64,000 nucleotides of DNA from Bedellia somnulentella (taxonomy: Eukaryota > Arthropoda > Insecta > Lepidoptera > Bedelliidae): the NCBI GenBank assembly GCA_963576735.1, contig OY755190.1:8177695-8241694 (forward strand). The letters run 5' to 3'. The notes beneath the pieces were generated by a model. That model worked only from the letters and a program-made list of their open reading frames with translations. It was not told where the DNA came from and did no database searches. Shown in pieces: positions 22,735 to 34,400 of this stretch (position 1 is its first letter; every line of letters starts with the position of its first letter). Both the position numbers and the translations under genes were made by a program.

Positions 22735-25700
22735 TATTAAAATATTTTGGTATGCATCCTGTAGAGCTATTTAATACGGTTCTTTTGATACCATACTCAA
22801 GGTGTATAGAAGCTTTGGGTTCGTGTCAGAAAATATTTATCATTTTTTTGTACGTGGAATTACTCTATCGTATGATTGAAGGGTTAAAATCTCTTCCTAT
22901 TAAAATATTTTGGTATGCATCCTGTACAGCTATTTAAAACGGTTCTTTTGATACCATTATCAAGGTGTGTAGAAGCTTTGGGTAGATTTTATCACAACTA
23001 TTTATTTCACTGAAATCGGCCGCTAGGGTTAACCTTGCGATTGAAGGGTTAAAATCTCTTCATATTCAAATATTTCAGTATGCATCCGGTAGAACTATTT
23101 AATACGGTTCTTTTGATACCATACTCAAGGTGTGTAGAAGCTTTGGGTTCGTGTCAGAAAATATTTATCATTTTTTTGTACGTGAAATTGCTCTATCGTA
23201 TGATTGAAGGGTTAAAATCTCTTCATATAAAAATATTTTGGTATGAATCCTGTAGAACTATTTAATACGGTTCTTTTGATACCACACTCAAGGTGTGTAG
23301 AAGCTTTTGACAGATTTTATCACAACTATTCATTTCGCTGAAATCGGCCGCTAGGGTTAACCTTGCGATTGAGGGGTTAAAATCTCATCATATTCAAATA
23401 TTTCGGTATGCATCATGTAGAACTATTTAATACGGTTCTTTTGATACCATACTCAAGGTGTGTAGAAGCTTTGGGTTCGTGTCAGAAAATATTTATCATT
23501 TTTTTGTACGTGGAATTACTCTATCGTATGATTGAAGGGTTAAAATCTCTTTCTATTAAAATATTTTGGTATGCATCCTGTACAGCTATTTAAAACGGTT
23601 CTTTTGATACCATTCTCAAGGTGTGTAGAAGCTTTGGGTAGATTTTATCACAACTATTTATTTCACTGAAATCGGCCGCTAGGGTTAACCTTGCGATTGA
23701 AGGGTTAAAATCTCTTCATATTCAAATATTTCAGTATGCATCCGGTAGAACTATTTAATACGGTTCTTTTGATACCATACTCAAGGTGTGTAGAAGCTTT
23801 GGGTTCGTGTCAGAAAATATTTATCATTTTTTTGTACGTGAAATTGCTCTATCGTATGATTGAAGGGTTAAAATCTCTTCATATAAAAATATTTTGGTAT
23901 GAATCCTGTAGAACTATTTAATACGGTTCTTTTGATACCACACTCAAGGTGTGTAGAAGCTTTTGACAGATTTTATCACAACTATTCATTTCGCTGAAAT
24001 CGGCCGCTAGGGTTAACCTTGCGATTGAGGGGTTAAAATCTCATCATATTCAAATATTTCGGTATGCATCATGTAGAACTATTTAATACGGTTCTTTTGA
24101 TACCATACTCAAGGTGTGTAGAAGCTTTGGGTTCGTGTCAGAAAATATTTATCATTTTTTTGTACGTGGAATTACTCTATCGTATGATTGAAGGGTTAAA
24201 ATCTCTTTCTATTAAAATATTTTGGTATGCATCCTGTACAGCTATTTAAAACGGTTCTTTTGATACCATTCTCAAGGTGTGTAGAAGCTTTGGGTAGATT
24301 TTATCACAACTATTTATTTCACTGAAATCGGCCGCTAGGGTTAACCTTGCGATTGAAGGGTTAAAATCTCTTCATATTCAAATATTTAGGTATGCATCCG
24401 GTAGAACTATTTAATACGGTTCTTTTGATACCATACTCAAGGTGTGTAGAAGCTTTGGGTTCGTGTCAGAAAATATTTATCATTTTTTTGTACGTGAAAT
24501 TGCTCTATCGTATGATTGAAGGGTTAAAATCTCTTCATATAAAAATATTTTGGTATGAATCCTGTAGAACTATTTAATACGGTTCTTTTGATACCACACT
24601 CAAGGTGTGTAGAAGCTTTTGACAGATTTTATCACAACTATTCATTTCGCTGAAATCGGCCGCTAGGGTTAACCTTGCGATTGAGGGGTTAAAATCTCAT
24701 CATATTCAAATATTTCGGTATGCATCATGTAGACCTATTTAATACGGTTCTTTTGATACCATACTCAAGGTGTGTAGAAGCTTTGGGTTCGTGTCAGAAA
24801 ATATTTATAATTTTTTTGTACGTTAAATTGCTCTATCGTATGGTTGAAGGATTAAAATCTCTTCATATTCTAATATTTTGGTATGCATTCTGTAGAGCTA
24901 TTTATTACAATTCTTTTGATACCACACTCAAGGTGTGTAGAAGCTTTGGGCAGATTTTATCACAACTATTCATTTCACTGAAATCGGCCGCTAGGGTTAC
25001 CCTTGCGATTGAGGGGTTAAAATCTCTTCATATTAAAATATTTTGGTATGCATCCTGTAGAACTCTTTAATACGGTTCTTTTGATACCATACTCAAGGTG
25101 TGTAGAAGCTTTTGACAGATTTTATCACAACTATTCATTTCGCTGAAATCGGCCGCTAGGGTTAACCTTGCGATTGAGGGGTTAAAATCTCTTTATATTC
25201 AAATATTTCGGTATGCATCATGTAGAACTATTTAATACGGTTCTTTTGATACCATTCTGAAGGTGTGTAGAAGCTTTGGGTTCGTGTCAGAAAATATTTA
25301 TCATTTGTTTGTACGTGAAATTGCTCTATCGTATGGTCGAAGGGTTAAAATCTCTTCATATTAAAATATTTTGGTATGCATTCTGTAGAGCTATTTATTA
25401 CAATTCTTTTGATACCACACTCAAGGTGTGTAGAAGCTTTGGGCAGATTTTATCACAACTATTCATTTCACTGAAATCGGCCGCTAGGGTTACCCTTGCG
25501 ATTGAGGGGTTAAAATCTCTTCATATTAAAATATTTTGGTATGCATCCTGTAGAAATCTTTAATACGGTTATTTTGATACCATACTCAAGGTGTGTAGAA
25601 GCTTTTGACAGATTTTATCACAACTATTCATTTCGCTGAAATCGGCCGCTACGGTTAACCTTGCGATTGAGGGGTTAAAATCTCTTTATATTCAAATATT

Positions 25701-26500
25701 TCGGTATGCATCATGTAGAACTATTTAATACGGTTCTTTTGATACTATACTTAAGGTGTGTAGAAGCTTTGGGTTCGTGTCAGAAAATATTTATCATTTT
25801 TTGTACGTGAAATTGCTCTATCGTGTGATTGAAGGGTTAAAATCTCTTCATATTCAAATATTTTGCTATGCATCCTGTAAAACTATTTAATACGGTTCTT
25901 TTGATACTATACTTAAGGTGTGTAGAAGCTTTGGGTTCGTGTCAGAAAATATTTATCATTTTTTGTACGTTAAATTGCTATATTGTGTGATTGAAGGGTT
26001 AAAAGCTCTTCATATTAAAATATCTTGGTATGCATCCTGTAGAGCTATTTAATACGGTTCTTTTGATACCACACTCAAGGTGTGTAGAAGCTTTGGGCAG
26101 ATTTTATCACAACTATTAATTTCACTGAAATCGGCCGCTAGGGTTACCCTTGCGATTGAGGGGTTAAAATCTCTTCATAATCAAATATTTTGGTATGCAT
26201 CCTGTAGAACTATTTAATACGGTTCTTTTGATACCATACTCAAGGTGTGTAGAAGCTTTGGGTTCGTGTCAGAAAAGTTTTTAATAATTCATCTAGGGTG
26301 GCTGCTCTACATTTTGTTTCATGGGTTTAAGGTTCGCGTTTGGGCAGGTTAATGGCCTAGAGTGTTAATTCAGCTATTTATGTGGCAATGAGGCTTCTTA
26401 GACGCTGTAATTCCTGGTTTTACACCTTTTTATATTGAAACTTTTTAATTTGGTCGGATTATAATCGGCCGCTGGAATCGGCCGCTAACTTCACACCGGT
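22735..26500 (+). repeat. Right satellite arm of the foldback element, 328-bp units with 656-bp higher order
   Basis: Equivalent points recur at 22752, 23080, 23408, 23736, 24064, 24392 and 24720, an exact 328-bp step. Units alternate in type, so 23080, 23736 and 24392 match each other almost perfectly, as do 23408 and 24064, giving a 656-bp higher-order repeat. Each 328-bp unit is two related halves. The 61-residue open frames repeated here are by-products of the repeat. Confidence 0.92.
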
Positions 26501-26949
26501 CTACATTGCTATATATAATAATATGGGGACTGCGTCATAAAACCCATAACCAACAACTTTTTGTTTTACCATCCTATGCTCTCTATACTTGGTGGAAGTG
26601 TGCAAAATTTTCGATTGAGTTTTTATTAGAAACGAACTCATCTCATGTATTTCTTGATTTATCACATCATCTCCTTTTACTGCCAAAAAATTCCAAATAA
26701 TTTTCTAGAACAAGCTCTATTAACCACATTTTTGGCTAGCCTACGTAAATATATTATGTACGTCAAATATGTAAATACTTATTATCAATTTAAAAGGAAA
26801 AACAGCACCGTAGAAAATTCAGTAGTTTTTGTAGTAGTGTAGAGTAGTAAGATTGCCCACCATACACATAAAAAGCTACAAGGAAAGGTAGGGTAGCACT
26901 ATCTTAAGTTCATAGCACACTATTACCTTTTAATGCATTATACCCACGT

Positions 26950-27188
26950 CATTAGCCTCCATTGAGAAAAGCAGACACTATTGGTCGTAACTTTTCACGT
27001 ACCTGGCAAACAATACAAGCTTCTTTCGTCTTTATCCAACTTATAATACATGCTGTTAAAATCTTCACGGGTGTCTTAATTCATACATTTACTGACGGCA
27101 TTAGTTTTTTCTGGGCTGGGCAGAGAGTATCGATATCCTTTCACATATGCTCTTTTATTCATCACACTTTGGACGCATTTTCATCCCA
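26950..27188 (-). repeat. LINE 3'-region fragment, degenerate
   Basis: Minus strand shows the tail-type CCAATAGTGTCTGC, and toward 27188 the GGACGC(C)TG and AATAAAAGAGCATATG pieces of the LINE C-terminus. An inserted or diverged stretch separates them. Confidence 0.4.
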
Positions 27189-27189
27189 A

Positions 27190-27443
27190 TCTACATACAT
27201 ACATACATATACTCACGGCTATAAATCCCTAAAAGGGGTAGCCAGAGATGAGAAATTAGAAATTTCTCAGCCACTTTTGGAAATTGAGTGGGGAAAAGAT
27301 GGTAGAATAAAGGTTGTTGGTGATGGGTCTCCAACCGCATCTCCCAAAAATCCCTTTTAAAAGTCCCAATACCGTTAGTCGCCTCTTACGTACACCCACC
27401 GGAAGAAATGGGGTAGTGCTATTCTAAACCGACACTACACAGC
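27190..27443 (-). repeat. (TATG)-tail SINE-like repeat
   Basis: Full length and well kept, with the tail complement ACATACATACATACATATAC and the end ACACTACACAGC. Confidence 0.9.
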
Positions 27444-27947
27444 TAAACACTATAAAAGGGAAAGATTAATTTTTTTGTAACTAATCTGGTACTAAACCAA
27501 TCAACCAATATTTTTAATTATTTTGCAAATAGAAACCTACCACTTTCAAAAAAAACGGAGTCTATATCAACACACTGAATACCATAAGGTGTAAACAGTT
27601 ATTTAATAAACCTTAGACATTTGTTATACTAAAATTACCCGTGCAAAGCTACGACAGTTTACTAGTGTAACGTTACAGAGAAGTATAAAGGTATGGTCGA
27701 TCGATCAATCACGGTCACCTGCTCATAAATTGCCTGTCATTCCGAGAATGATACAATCTCGCTCGGTCCATGATATTGGCGACGCTTTGTTCAGACAAGC
27801 AGTATTGAAATATTCGGAATTTCACACTGAATTTTGTTTCAGCTTGCATTCTTAAAGTTTAAGCTATCAGCGTAAAGACATTTGTTTTATATAGTCTTAG
27901 TCACAAATTGTATCAAAAATATTTGTATCTGTATTCCTTTCATATCA

Positions 27948-28125
27948 AATACATATACTCACGGCCATAAATCTCTTAATGGGGTAGCCAGAGCTTTGGA
28001 ATCAGGAATCCCTCAGCCTCTTTTGGAAGTAGATTGGAGAAAAGATGGTAATAATAAATGTTTTTGGTGACGGGTCTCCAAACACATCGCCCAAAAAATA
28101 CTTAAAAGGCCCCTATACCCTGGCT
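27948..28125 (-). repeat. (TATG)-tail SINE-like repeat, 5'-truncated
   Basis: Stops after CCCCTATACCC. The first 70 bases of the repeat are missing. Confidence 0.82.
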
Positions 28126-28341
28126 TTTATATTACAAAGTTAAATTATATAAATAATAGCGTAAACCAATGTTATCGATTGGTTTAGTACTCATATCTTT
28201 GTTGAACTTCCACTAATTTCTATTGGAATCATAGTCGTATCTGTTTACTAGTTCTATGAGCATTCCATGTCTAGCAGTGGACGTTTATATACATCGTTTA
28301 TTTGTAAATGTTTGAGTTTAGAAGTAATTATCCTTTTATGA

Positions 28342-28607
28342 CGACGTGATAGCTCAATGGGTAGAACACCCGTTATCGTGCAAACGACTAGTGTTCGAAT
28401 CCCGGATCGGGCCTACACCAATTTGTCTTATCTAAAGACATATGTGAGGTTAATTTATCATGGTTGTTAACGGTGAGGGAAAAACATCGTGCGGAAACCC
28501 ACATGGCTGAGTTGTACTTAGTCATGTGACAGTTTATTCGTACAAAAATGGGCCTGCCCCCTATCACGTGAGTACACTGTCCATGCAAAACGTGGGTACT
28601 CTGAACA
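28342..28607 (+). repeat. tRNA-derived SINE, 3'-truncated
   Basis: Best-kept head: A box TAGCTCAATGG (28350-28360) and B box GTTCGAATCC (28393-28402). The body breaks at ACTCTGAACATCC, where a LINE fragment begins. Confidence 0.88.
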
Positions 28608-28742
28608 TCCATCAATCTTTTCATACATGCTCTTTTATTTTTTATACTTCAGACGCCTGCCTTTTTGAGCACACTTCCAATTTGGTCCAAGTGGGCTAAG
28701 AAATTTCGCTATATGATAGCCGTGAGTGTATGTATGTATGTA
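28604..28742 (-). repeat. LINE fragment joined to SINE end, with TATG tail
   Basis: Minus-strand LINE C-terminal segment (complement of ATCCATCAATCTTTTCATAC and ACTTCAGACGCCTGCC) follows directly after a tRNA-derived SINE, then a plus-oriented GCCGTGAGTGTATG and TATG run. A composite of at least two insertions. Confidence 0.6.
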
Positions 28743-29775
28743 ATCCTTAACAACATAATCGTTAAATTATTCTTTGTAAAAAAGGACTGATAAATTACTG
28801 GACATTGCTCGGCACTAAAGGTGCTAAAATGGTCACTCTAAAACGCCAATTCCTAACCTCTCTCCGCGCCATTGCACCTCGACAATGAAAAAGCAGGTAA
28901 TCCGGGGATTCACTTTGTCTTTTATTTGACCATCCCTCTTTCCCCGACCTCTCGCTGCTCCCAAGCTTCACCGACAACTTCGCTACATCAAACAAAACAA
29001 ACAAGATACTAGGTCAAATACATGGAAAGATCTTTGAAAGATAATGCCACTTTCTTGTTTATTTCTTTTGAAGGTAAAACCAACTATTATATGATTAAAG
29101 TACATTGTTACCTAATCAAGCTGCATTATAACTTTCTCAATACACCTAATCGCGCTTATGGTAGTAGCTTTTGACCCTCGGGTATGATACGAACAACTAT
29201 TTTATTCCTCCATAAGGAATCATTCACTGAGAGCAATTTAGTTGCACCTGTATTTGTTATGTTTATATAAACTGTATATGAATCAAAGTAGTACGAAAAC
29301 AAATCCAAAATTTATACGAAAAAGTATTTTTCTTAATTGCAATGTTTGTATATTTAATGTATACATACCCCATTAAAAAGATAGGTATAGATACTGTTTT
29401 GATTATAAATACTTTAGTGCAATCGCTGTTGCAACAAAACGCTACACAATAAAATACAAGAACGGCAGCTAAATACATATATGACTTAATTCTTCACTAG
29501 ATAAGCCATATCCTCAAGTTTTTTGCTCCGCGGTGAGCGATATTGGTTGCTTGCAGTTGGACTGGAGAATTTTTCAGCATCCGACATTGTTCCGAAGTTC
29601 ACTTTGATTTCATTAATTTTGTACATTTTAGCTAAAACTGAGCACATACAATATTGTTTCTGAAAAAGTATGAGAACTTTTAATAGCTTTGCGTTTATAC
29701 TTTTGCTAACGTGACTTTATGTAAGTAAGAAACTTCGAAGTATATTTCTTAATGTATAAATTTACGCATATTTTA

Positions 29776-29937
29776 AGGCAGGCGTCCGAAGTATGAAGAA
29801 TAAAGGCGCATGTATGAAAAGATTTATGGATGTTAACGAAGTTAGAGAGGTATGTTTGGATCGTACGAAGTGGCGATCGATAGTCTCTGCCTACCCCAAT
29901 TGGAACTAATGGCGTGAGTATATGTATGTATGTAAGG
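29776..29937 (+). repeat. LINE 3'-end fragment with (TATG)n tail
   Basis: Decodes to a MYEKIYGC/KRFMDVNEV-type end of the LINE protein (then GSYEVAIDSL in another frame), followed by GCCTACCCC, a short hairpin, GGCGTGAGTATATG and TATG repeats. Good example of the LINE tail compared with the SINE tails. Confidence 0.75.
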
Positions 29938-30696
29938 TGCTAAGTTATCAGTTACCTTAGTAAACCACGTAATATGTCGATACTTTCCAGGAGGTAGAGG
30001 TTGGCAGATCACCGCTTTCTACAAAAACAGTGTCATATATTCATATTAATTGTGTAATAAATAAACTTGATCCAACATTTAGATGCCTTCATAAGCAGTG
30101 GAACCAGGGGGGGCACGTGGAAGGCACGGCGGCACCTAAACGGTATTTTTCGACAATATGATATAGGGAAATAAAGTAATTTTAGTAAATTAGTATTTCC
30201 GTCCCTTGTGAGACACACTCTTTAAAAGTAATTCCGTTTGTGCAAGCAGGAAAGGTTAGGTGTCTTTTAGATAAATCTTTAAATATGTAGTTAGGTTTTT
30301 TACCCTTTTGTTCATAGTTAATATTTAAAATTAAAATTTTCGTGGTCCTATTCAATGCCTTTGAAACAAAAGTGAAAATTCTACAAACCATAGACTTCAC
30401 TAAATACTTCAAACGTAATTGGTTTAAACAAGAAACAGCAAACTGTGTTTGAGGATACGAGTAGAACATTTTCATTAAAATCAATCACATTTTCGACGTT
30501 TGTACAATCGCTGTGAATAAGAAAGCCCCAAGAATTTTCGTATTGGATGTAATTTAAATTTTCATATTTGTTTAATTTTACTGTATATCGGTTGTAACCA
30601 AATTTCTCCAAACATTAATTATATAAAGTCACAAAGAAATTAAACTCATCTGTTGCAACATCCCTGTTTTTTTTATTATTATAAAACAAACCCGAT

Positions 30697-30785
30697 ACAT
30701 ACATATATACTCACGCCAATAGTTCCCATTGGGGTAGACAGACACTATTGATCGCCACTTTGTACGATCCTCACACGAACCCGAT
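30697..30785 (-). repeat. LINE 3'-tail fragment
   Basis: Minus strand: GATCGTAC, GGCGATCAATAGTGTCTGTC, TACCCC, AATGGG, then GGCGTGAGTATATATG. Same tail type as 29776-29937. Confidence 0.65.
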
Positions 30786-31050
30786 AACATCAGTAATTTA
30801 TAAGATATAACTACCTTTCTTAAAACTGGATCCATAACTTTGCATTTCATATAAACACTATCAAAATATTATCTATCTGATTTATTTTACTTTCTTCTCA
30901 AATGAATAGATACATTTCTTACCCTATATATGTCTACTGCTACGATACCCTTCGTGGGTGAAGGCGACTTGTCTATTTTTTAATTAAACGATTCTGCCTT
31001 CTCTTCAAACTTACTTACTTCAAATACCATTGTCATCACATTATATATTT

Positions 31051-31304
31051 TGCTGTGTCGGCTTAGAATAGTACTAACCCATTTCTTCGCGCGGGTGACG
31101 TAAGAGGCGACTTAGGGTATTGGGGGTTTTTAAGTGATTTTTGGGCGATGCAGTTGGAGACCTATCACCAACAATATTTATTAACAATCCTTTCCCCATT
31201 TAACTTCTGAATGAAGAATTTTAATTTCGACTACCCTGCTCTGGCTCTGGATACCCCTTTTTGGGACATATAGCCGTGAGTATATGCGTGTATGTGTATG
31301 TATA
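31051..31304 (+). repeat. (TATG)-tail SINE-like repeat just after the carboxypeptidase 3' end
   Basis: GCTGTGTCGGCTTAGAATAG to GTGAGTATATGCGTG. It begins about 110 bases beyond the stop codon in the direction of transcription and bounds the 3' untranslated region. Confidence 0.88.
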
Positions 31305-31369
31305 TTATGTGAGAAAGTGGTGATTAAACTCACAGTAAAAAAAATATGTATAAAAATAAAATAATATAT

Positions 31370-31375
31370 TTTAAT
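31370..31375 (-). terminator. Possible poly(A) signal ATTAAA for the carboxypeptidase
   Basis: ATTAAA on the minus strand about 36 bases after the TGA stop, in very AT-rich DNA. No canonical AATAAA was seen on this strand between the stop and the SINE that begins near 31304. Confidence 0.35.
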
Positions 31376-31410
31376 TAATTTACAAAATATACTGATAGAT
31401 AACTTATGAT

Positions 31411-34400
31411 TCATTCATAAGAAGAGTTTCTTTGTCTATAGAAAGTGATCGCATATTTCGCTATCACTGATAATCCGGTCCACGTTTCTTCATTTATTTT
31501 CATCATGTACTGCGGAGGTACTTCAAATTGGTATCCTAGACTCGGCAACTCTAGGGTGTAAGACCATGGAATGCCAATGGACTGAAAAAAAGAAGAAAAA
31601 TTACAATGGCGGGGTAAATTATATTTTCAGTGAATACCCCTTTAAGGATATCGTTGTCTCAATATGTTGGTAGCTAATTCTTTAATTTTAATTTTATCTT
31701 TTTTCAAATTCCGAGTACACCTAAAAACCTACACCAATTTGTCTTTTTAAAATCACACGTATGGTTGATTTATCATACATGCTAACGGTGAGGAAAAACA
31801 TCGTGTGAAAACCTACATGGCTAAGCTATGTTTATTCATGTGATAGTTTATTCGTACAAAACGGTGATAGGCCTGCCCCTTATCTCCTGAGTTCACTGTC
31901 TAAGCAAAACGTAGGTACTTCGAACATCAGATGACAATGTCACGTGATGTTGAAAAGTCTTAGTAGCCAAACCCAAGAGTAAGAATATTCATTTATACCT
32001 GAGCATAATCTCGAGCTGACCCAGAAGACCCGTATAAAACGTAAAAGCTGTTTCCAATGGTGTAAAAGGCTGCTTGCGGTAATTTAACCGCATCGACGGC
32101 TGAACCAAACGCCGCACCAACCGCGTGAATTGTGGCGGCACCTTCAGCTAGCGTACCGTTGGCGTATCCGAATAGTACTAGGCTGCCATAACTGGAAATA
32201 CAATTTAAACCAGGATGAAATAACTATAATACAAAAATATCTAACCTATGAATTATAAAATGCTACTGATCTAATATAATACATGCCAATCATTTCACAC
32301 AGTACTTTCCTTCCTATCTATACTTGGTGATGGATGGGTTTCAAGTATGGACAACTGATTTTTTTAAAGTAACGGCGAATGTGGTACTGCATACTGTTTG
32401 GTTGCCATCGGTTCACTATTTATATGTTGTTGTTATATAATTTGATTATTTAAAGTTGAAAATTAACGAGGTAGTTTTCCCTTTTACGTTGTAAAGTGTT
32501 GGTTTAGAATAGTGAGTACCATCTAATTTATAATATAAGAGGCGGTGTTGATGATTTAAAATCTTTTCCTCTCGAACGTTCTAAAGCTGCAAATTAATCG
32601 TTAATTTCTCTGCTCTGGATACCCTTATTTTTGTAACTATTTCCGCAAGAGAAAACATATTGATTTAAATTATTTAGCCTACGGCTTACCTATGCAAAGC
32701 AGTGTAAACCTGTATCCTATCTAGATACTGGAACAGTAGATCTCGCACAATTCTGGTTTCAGGCTCTGAAAAAGCTTCCGCTCCAGGATAAGTATCAGAG
32801 CAAGGATTAGTGGACACGCCTACAGTGTTGAAGTTTATGTCAAAGTTACGGTTCCCGTCTACTCCTACGCACGATGTCACGTTTGGGTTCAATGACCTGG
32901 TGCGCCGCCATAGACGTTCCTGGAATGTATAAACATAACATAAACATAAACGTTCACGCCGTTTATCCCCGAAGGGGTTGGCAGAGGTACCAATACTTCT
33001 GAACTCACATGGCAGCGCCATCTAATGTCCAGAGAAGGTACCCACGTTTTGCTTAGACAGTGTACTCACGTGATAGGGGGCAGGCCTATCGCCGTTTTGT
33101 ACGAATATACTATCACATGACTAAGTACAACTCAGCCATGTGGGTTTCCTCACGATGTTTTCCCTCACCGTTAACAACCATGATAAATTAACCACACATA
33201 TGACTTTAGAAAAGACAAATTGGTGTAGGCCGGACCCAGGATTGGAACTCACGCCCTTCTGTTTTCGGGCGGGTGTTCTATCCACTGGACTATCATGTCG
33301 CTTTTCTGGAATGTATATAATGTCATTATTAATTCGTCTGAACTCTGAAGAATAAAAGGGCATACGTGAAAAGATTTATGTTTGTGAATGAAACTCTAGA
33401 AGTTTGACAGGATCGTGAAAGCGATCGTTCCGTAGTAGTTGTCTATTCCAATATGAACTAGTGTGTATGTATGTTTATGTCTATATAAATTTGTTAAGGT
33501 TTTTTTTAATTTGTTTTACATACTATCTCGACGGTGTCAGTAACTTGCTTGCGATAAAGGGTTTGCGGTTTGTTTGTGTGAATTTCTACACTGATTTAGT
33601 AGCTTTATGTATTTTTATTCGCACCAAATATCAGATAGGTCTTAAGTTAAACCATTAAAATCCACCAGAATAGCTTAATATAAACGTTGAACAGTGGAAA
33701 AGGCAATAAGAAGGTTAAAATTCGAGTATGAGCAAACTGTGCGGAGATTCATTTATGTAAATTGAGTGTTTGATTACGTAATTTCTTAATTTAAATAATT
33801 ACAAATAACAAATATATAAATAAATATAAAAATACGTTACAACGTGTTATGGGACAGTGAGCGCCAGGGAAAGCGAGACGCCATTATAGGCTGAATGCGG
33901 TCAATAAAGGTCGGTGCTGCTTTGATACCAAAGTTTTATATAGTTTTCGATAATTTAGAAAGAAATAAAGGAAAACATCTATTCGTTGTTAGTTGTACAT
34001 CTAAATGCATTATAATAGACCAATAATAAAAAGTAAGAAAATGCACATTAAAATAGTTGTTATCTTACACAACGCGCGAAAGCAACATCGCCCTCCACCT
34101 CTAAATAAGTAAGATGCGTTTCATTTTAATTGATTAATTTCAGTCCAGTAAAAATTTAAAATCTTTTATTAGACTTCCCAGGGGCCACAATCCAGTTTAT
34201 AAGTATAGATTAATACCCCTCTGTATTATAATTATAAATGTTAACTAACCTTTAAAATAAATAGTTTCAAATTTTAATTATTATTATTTTAACAAGAAAC
34301 CATCTGACTCAGCATTGCCGTTGTGAGTTTTACCTCAAAACACTGATTATTTATCAGTCAGCGCCAGACTTGGTAGACATTATTTCAGTGGATGGCGTAA

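Larger units (their letters stand above)
17540..26500 (+). mobile_element. 9-kb foldback-type MULE (NOF-like) transposon with satellite arms
   Basis: The ends ACCAGTGTGAAG...CTTCACACCGGT are inverted, and about 230 bases at each end (17540-17770; 26270-26500) are reverse complements. Inside them, both arms are tandem 328-bp units in opposite orientation. Flanking 9-mers CTACACGGC (17531-17539) and CTACATTGC (26501-26509) agree at 7 of 9 bases, fitting the 9-bp target duplication of MULEs. The core (about 19860-22730) holds a broken MULE transposase. Known family logic: Drosophila FB-NOF has the same plan of long inverted repeats made of tandem subrepeats around a MULE transposase. It landed at the end of a (TATG)-tail SINE. 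Confidence 0.87.

Noticed and set aside
22752..25563. Series of 61- to 116-codon open frames (MHPVELFNTVLLIPYSRC type) and their mirror set at 18149-19918
   Set aside because: They recur with the exact 328-bp step of the satellite arms, occur in both arms in opposite orientation, and have no domain or splice context. They are by-products of the repeat.
22735..26500. CRISPR-like regular repeats
   Set aside because: Units are 328 bp without unique spacers, inside a eukaryotic transposon.
28344..28415. A tRNA gene (A and B boxes present)
   Set aside because: It continues into the SINE body found in several other copies, and the cloverleaf is not convincing. It is the SINE head.
28795..29004. 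69-codon minus ORF in a GC-richer patch
   Set aside because: No domain, splice sites or second copy recognised. Likely transposon debris, but not assignable.
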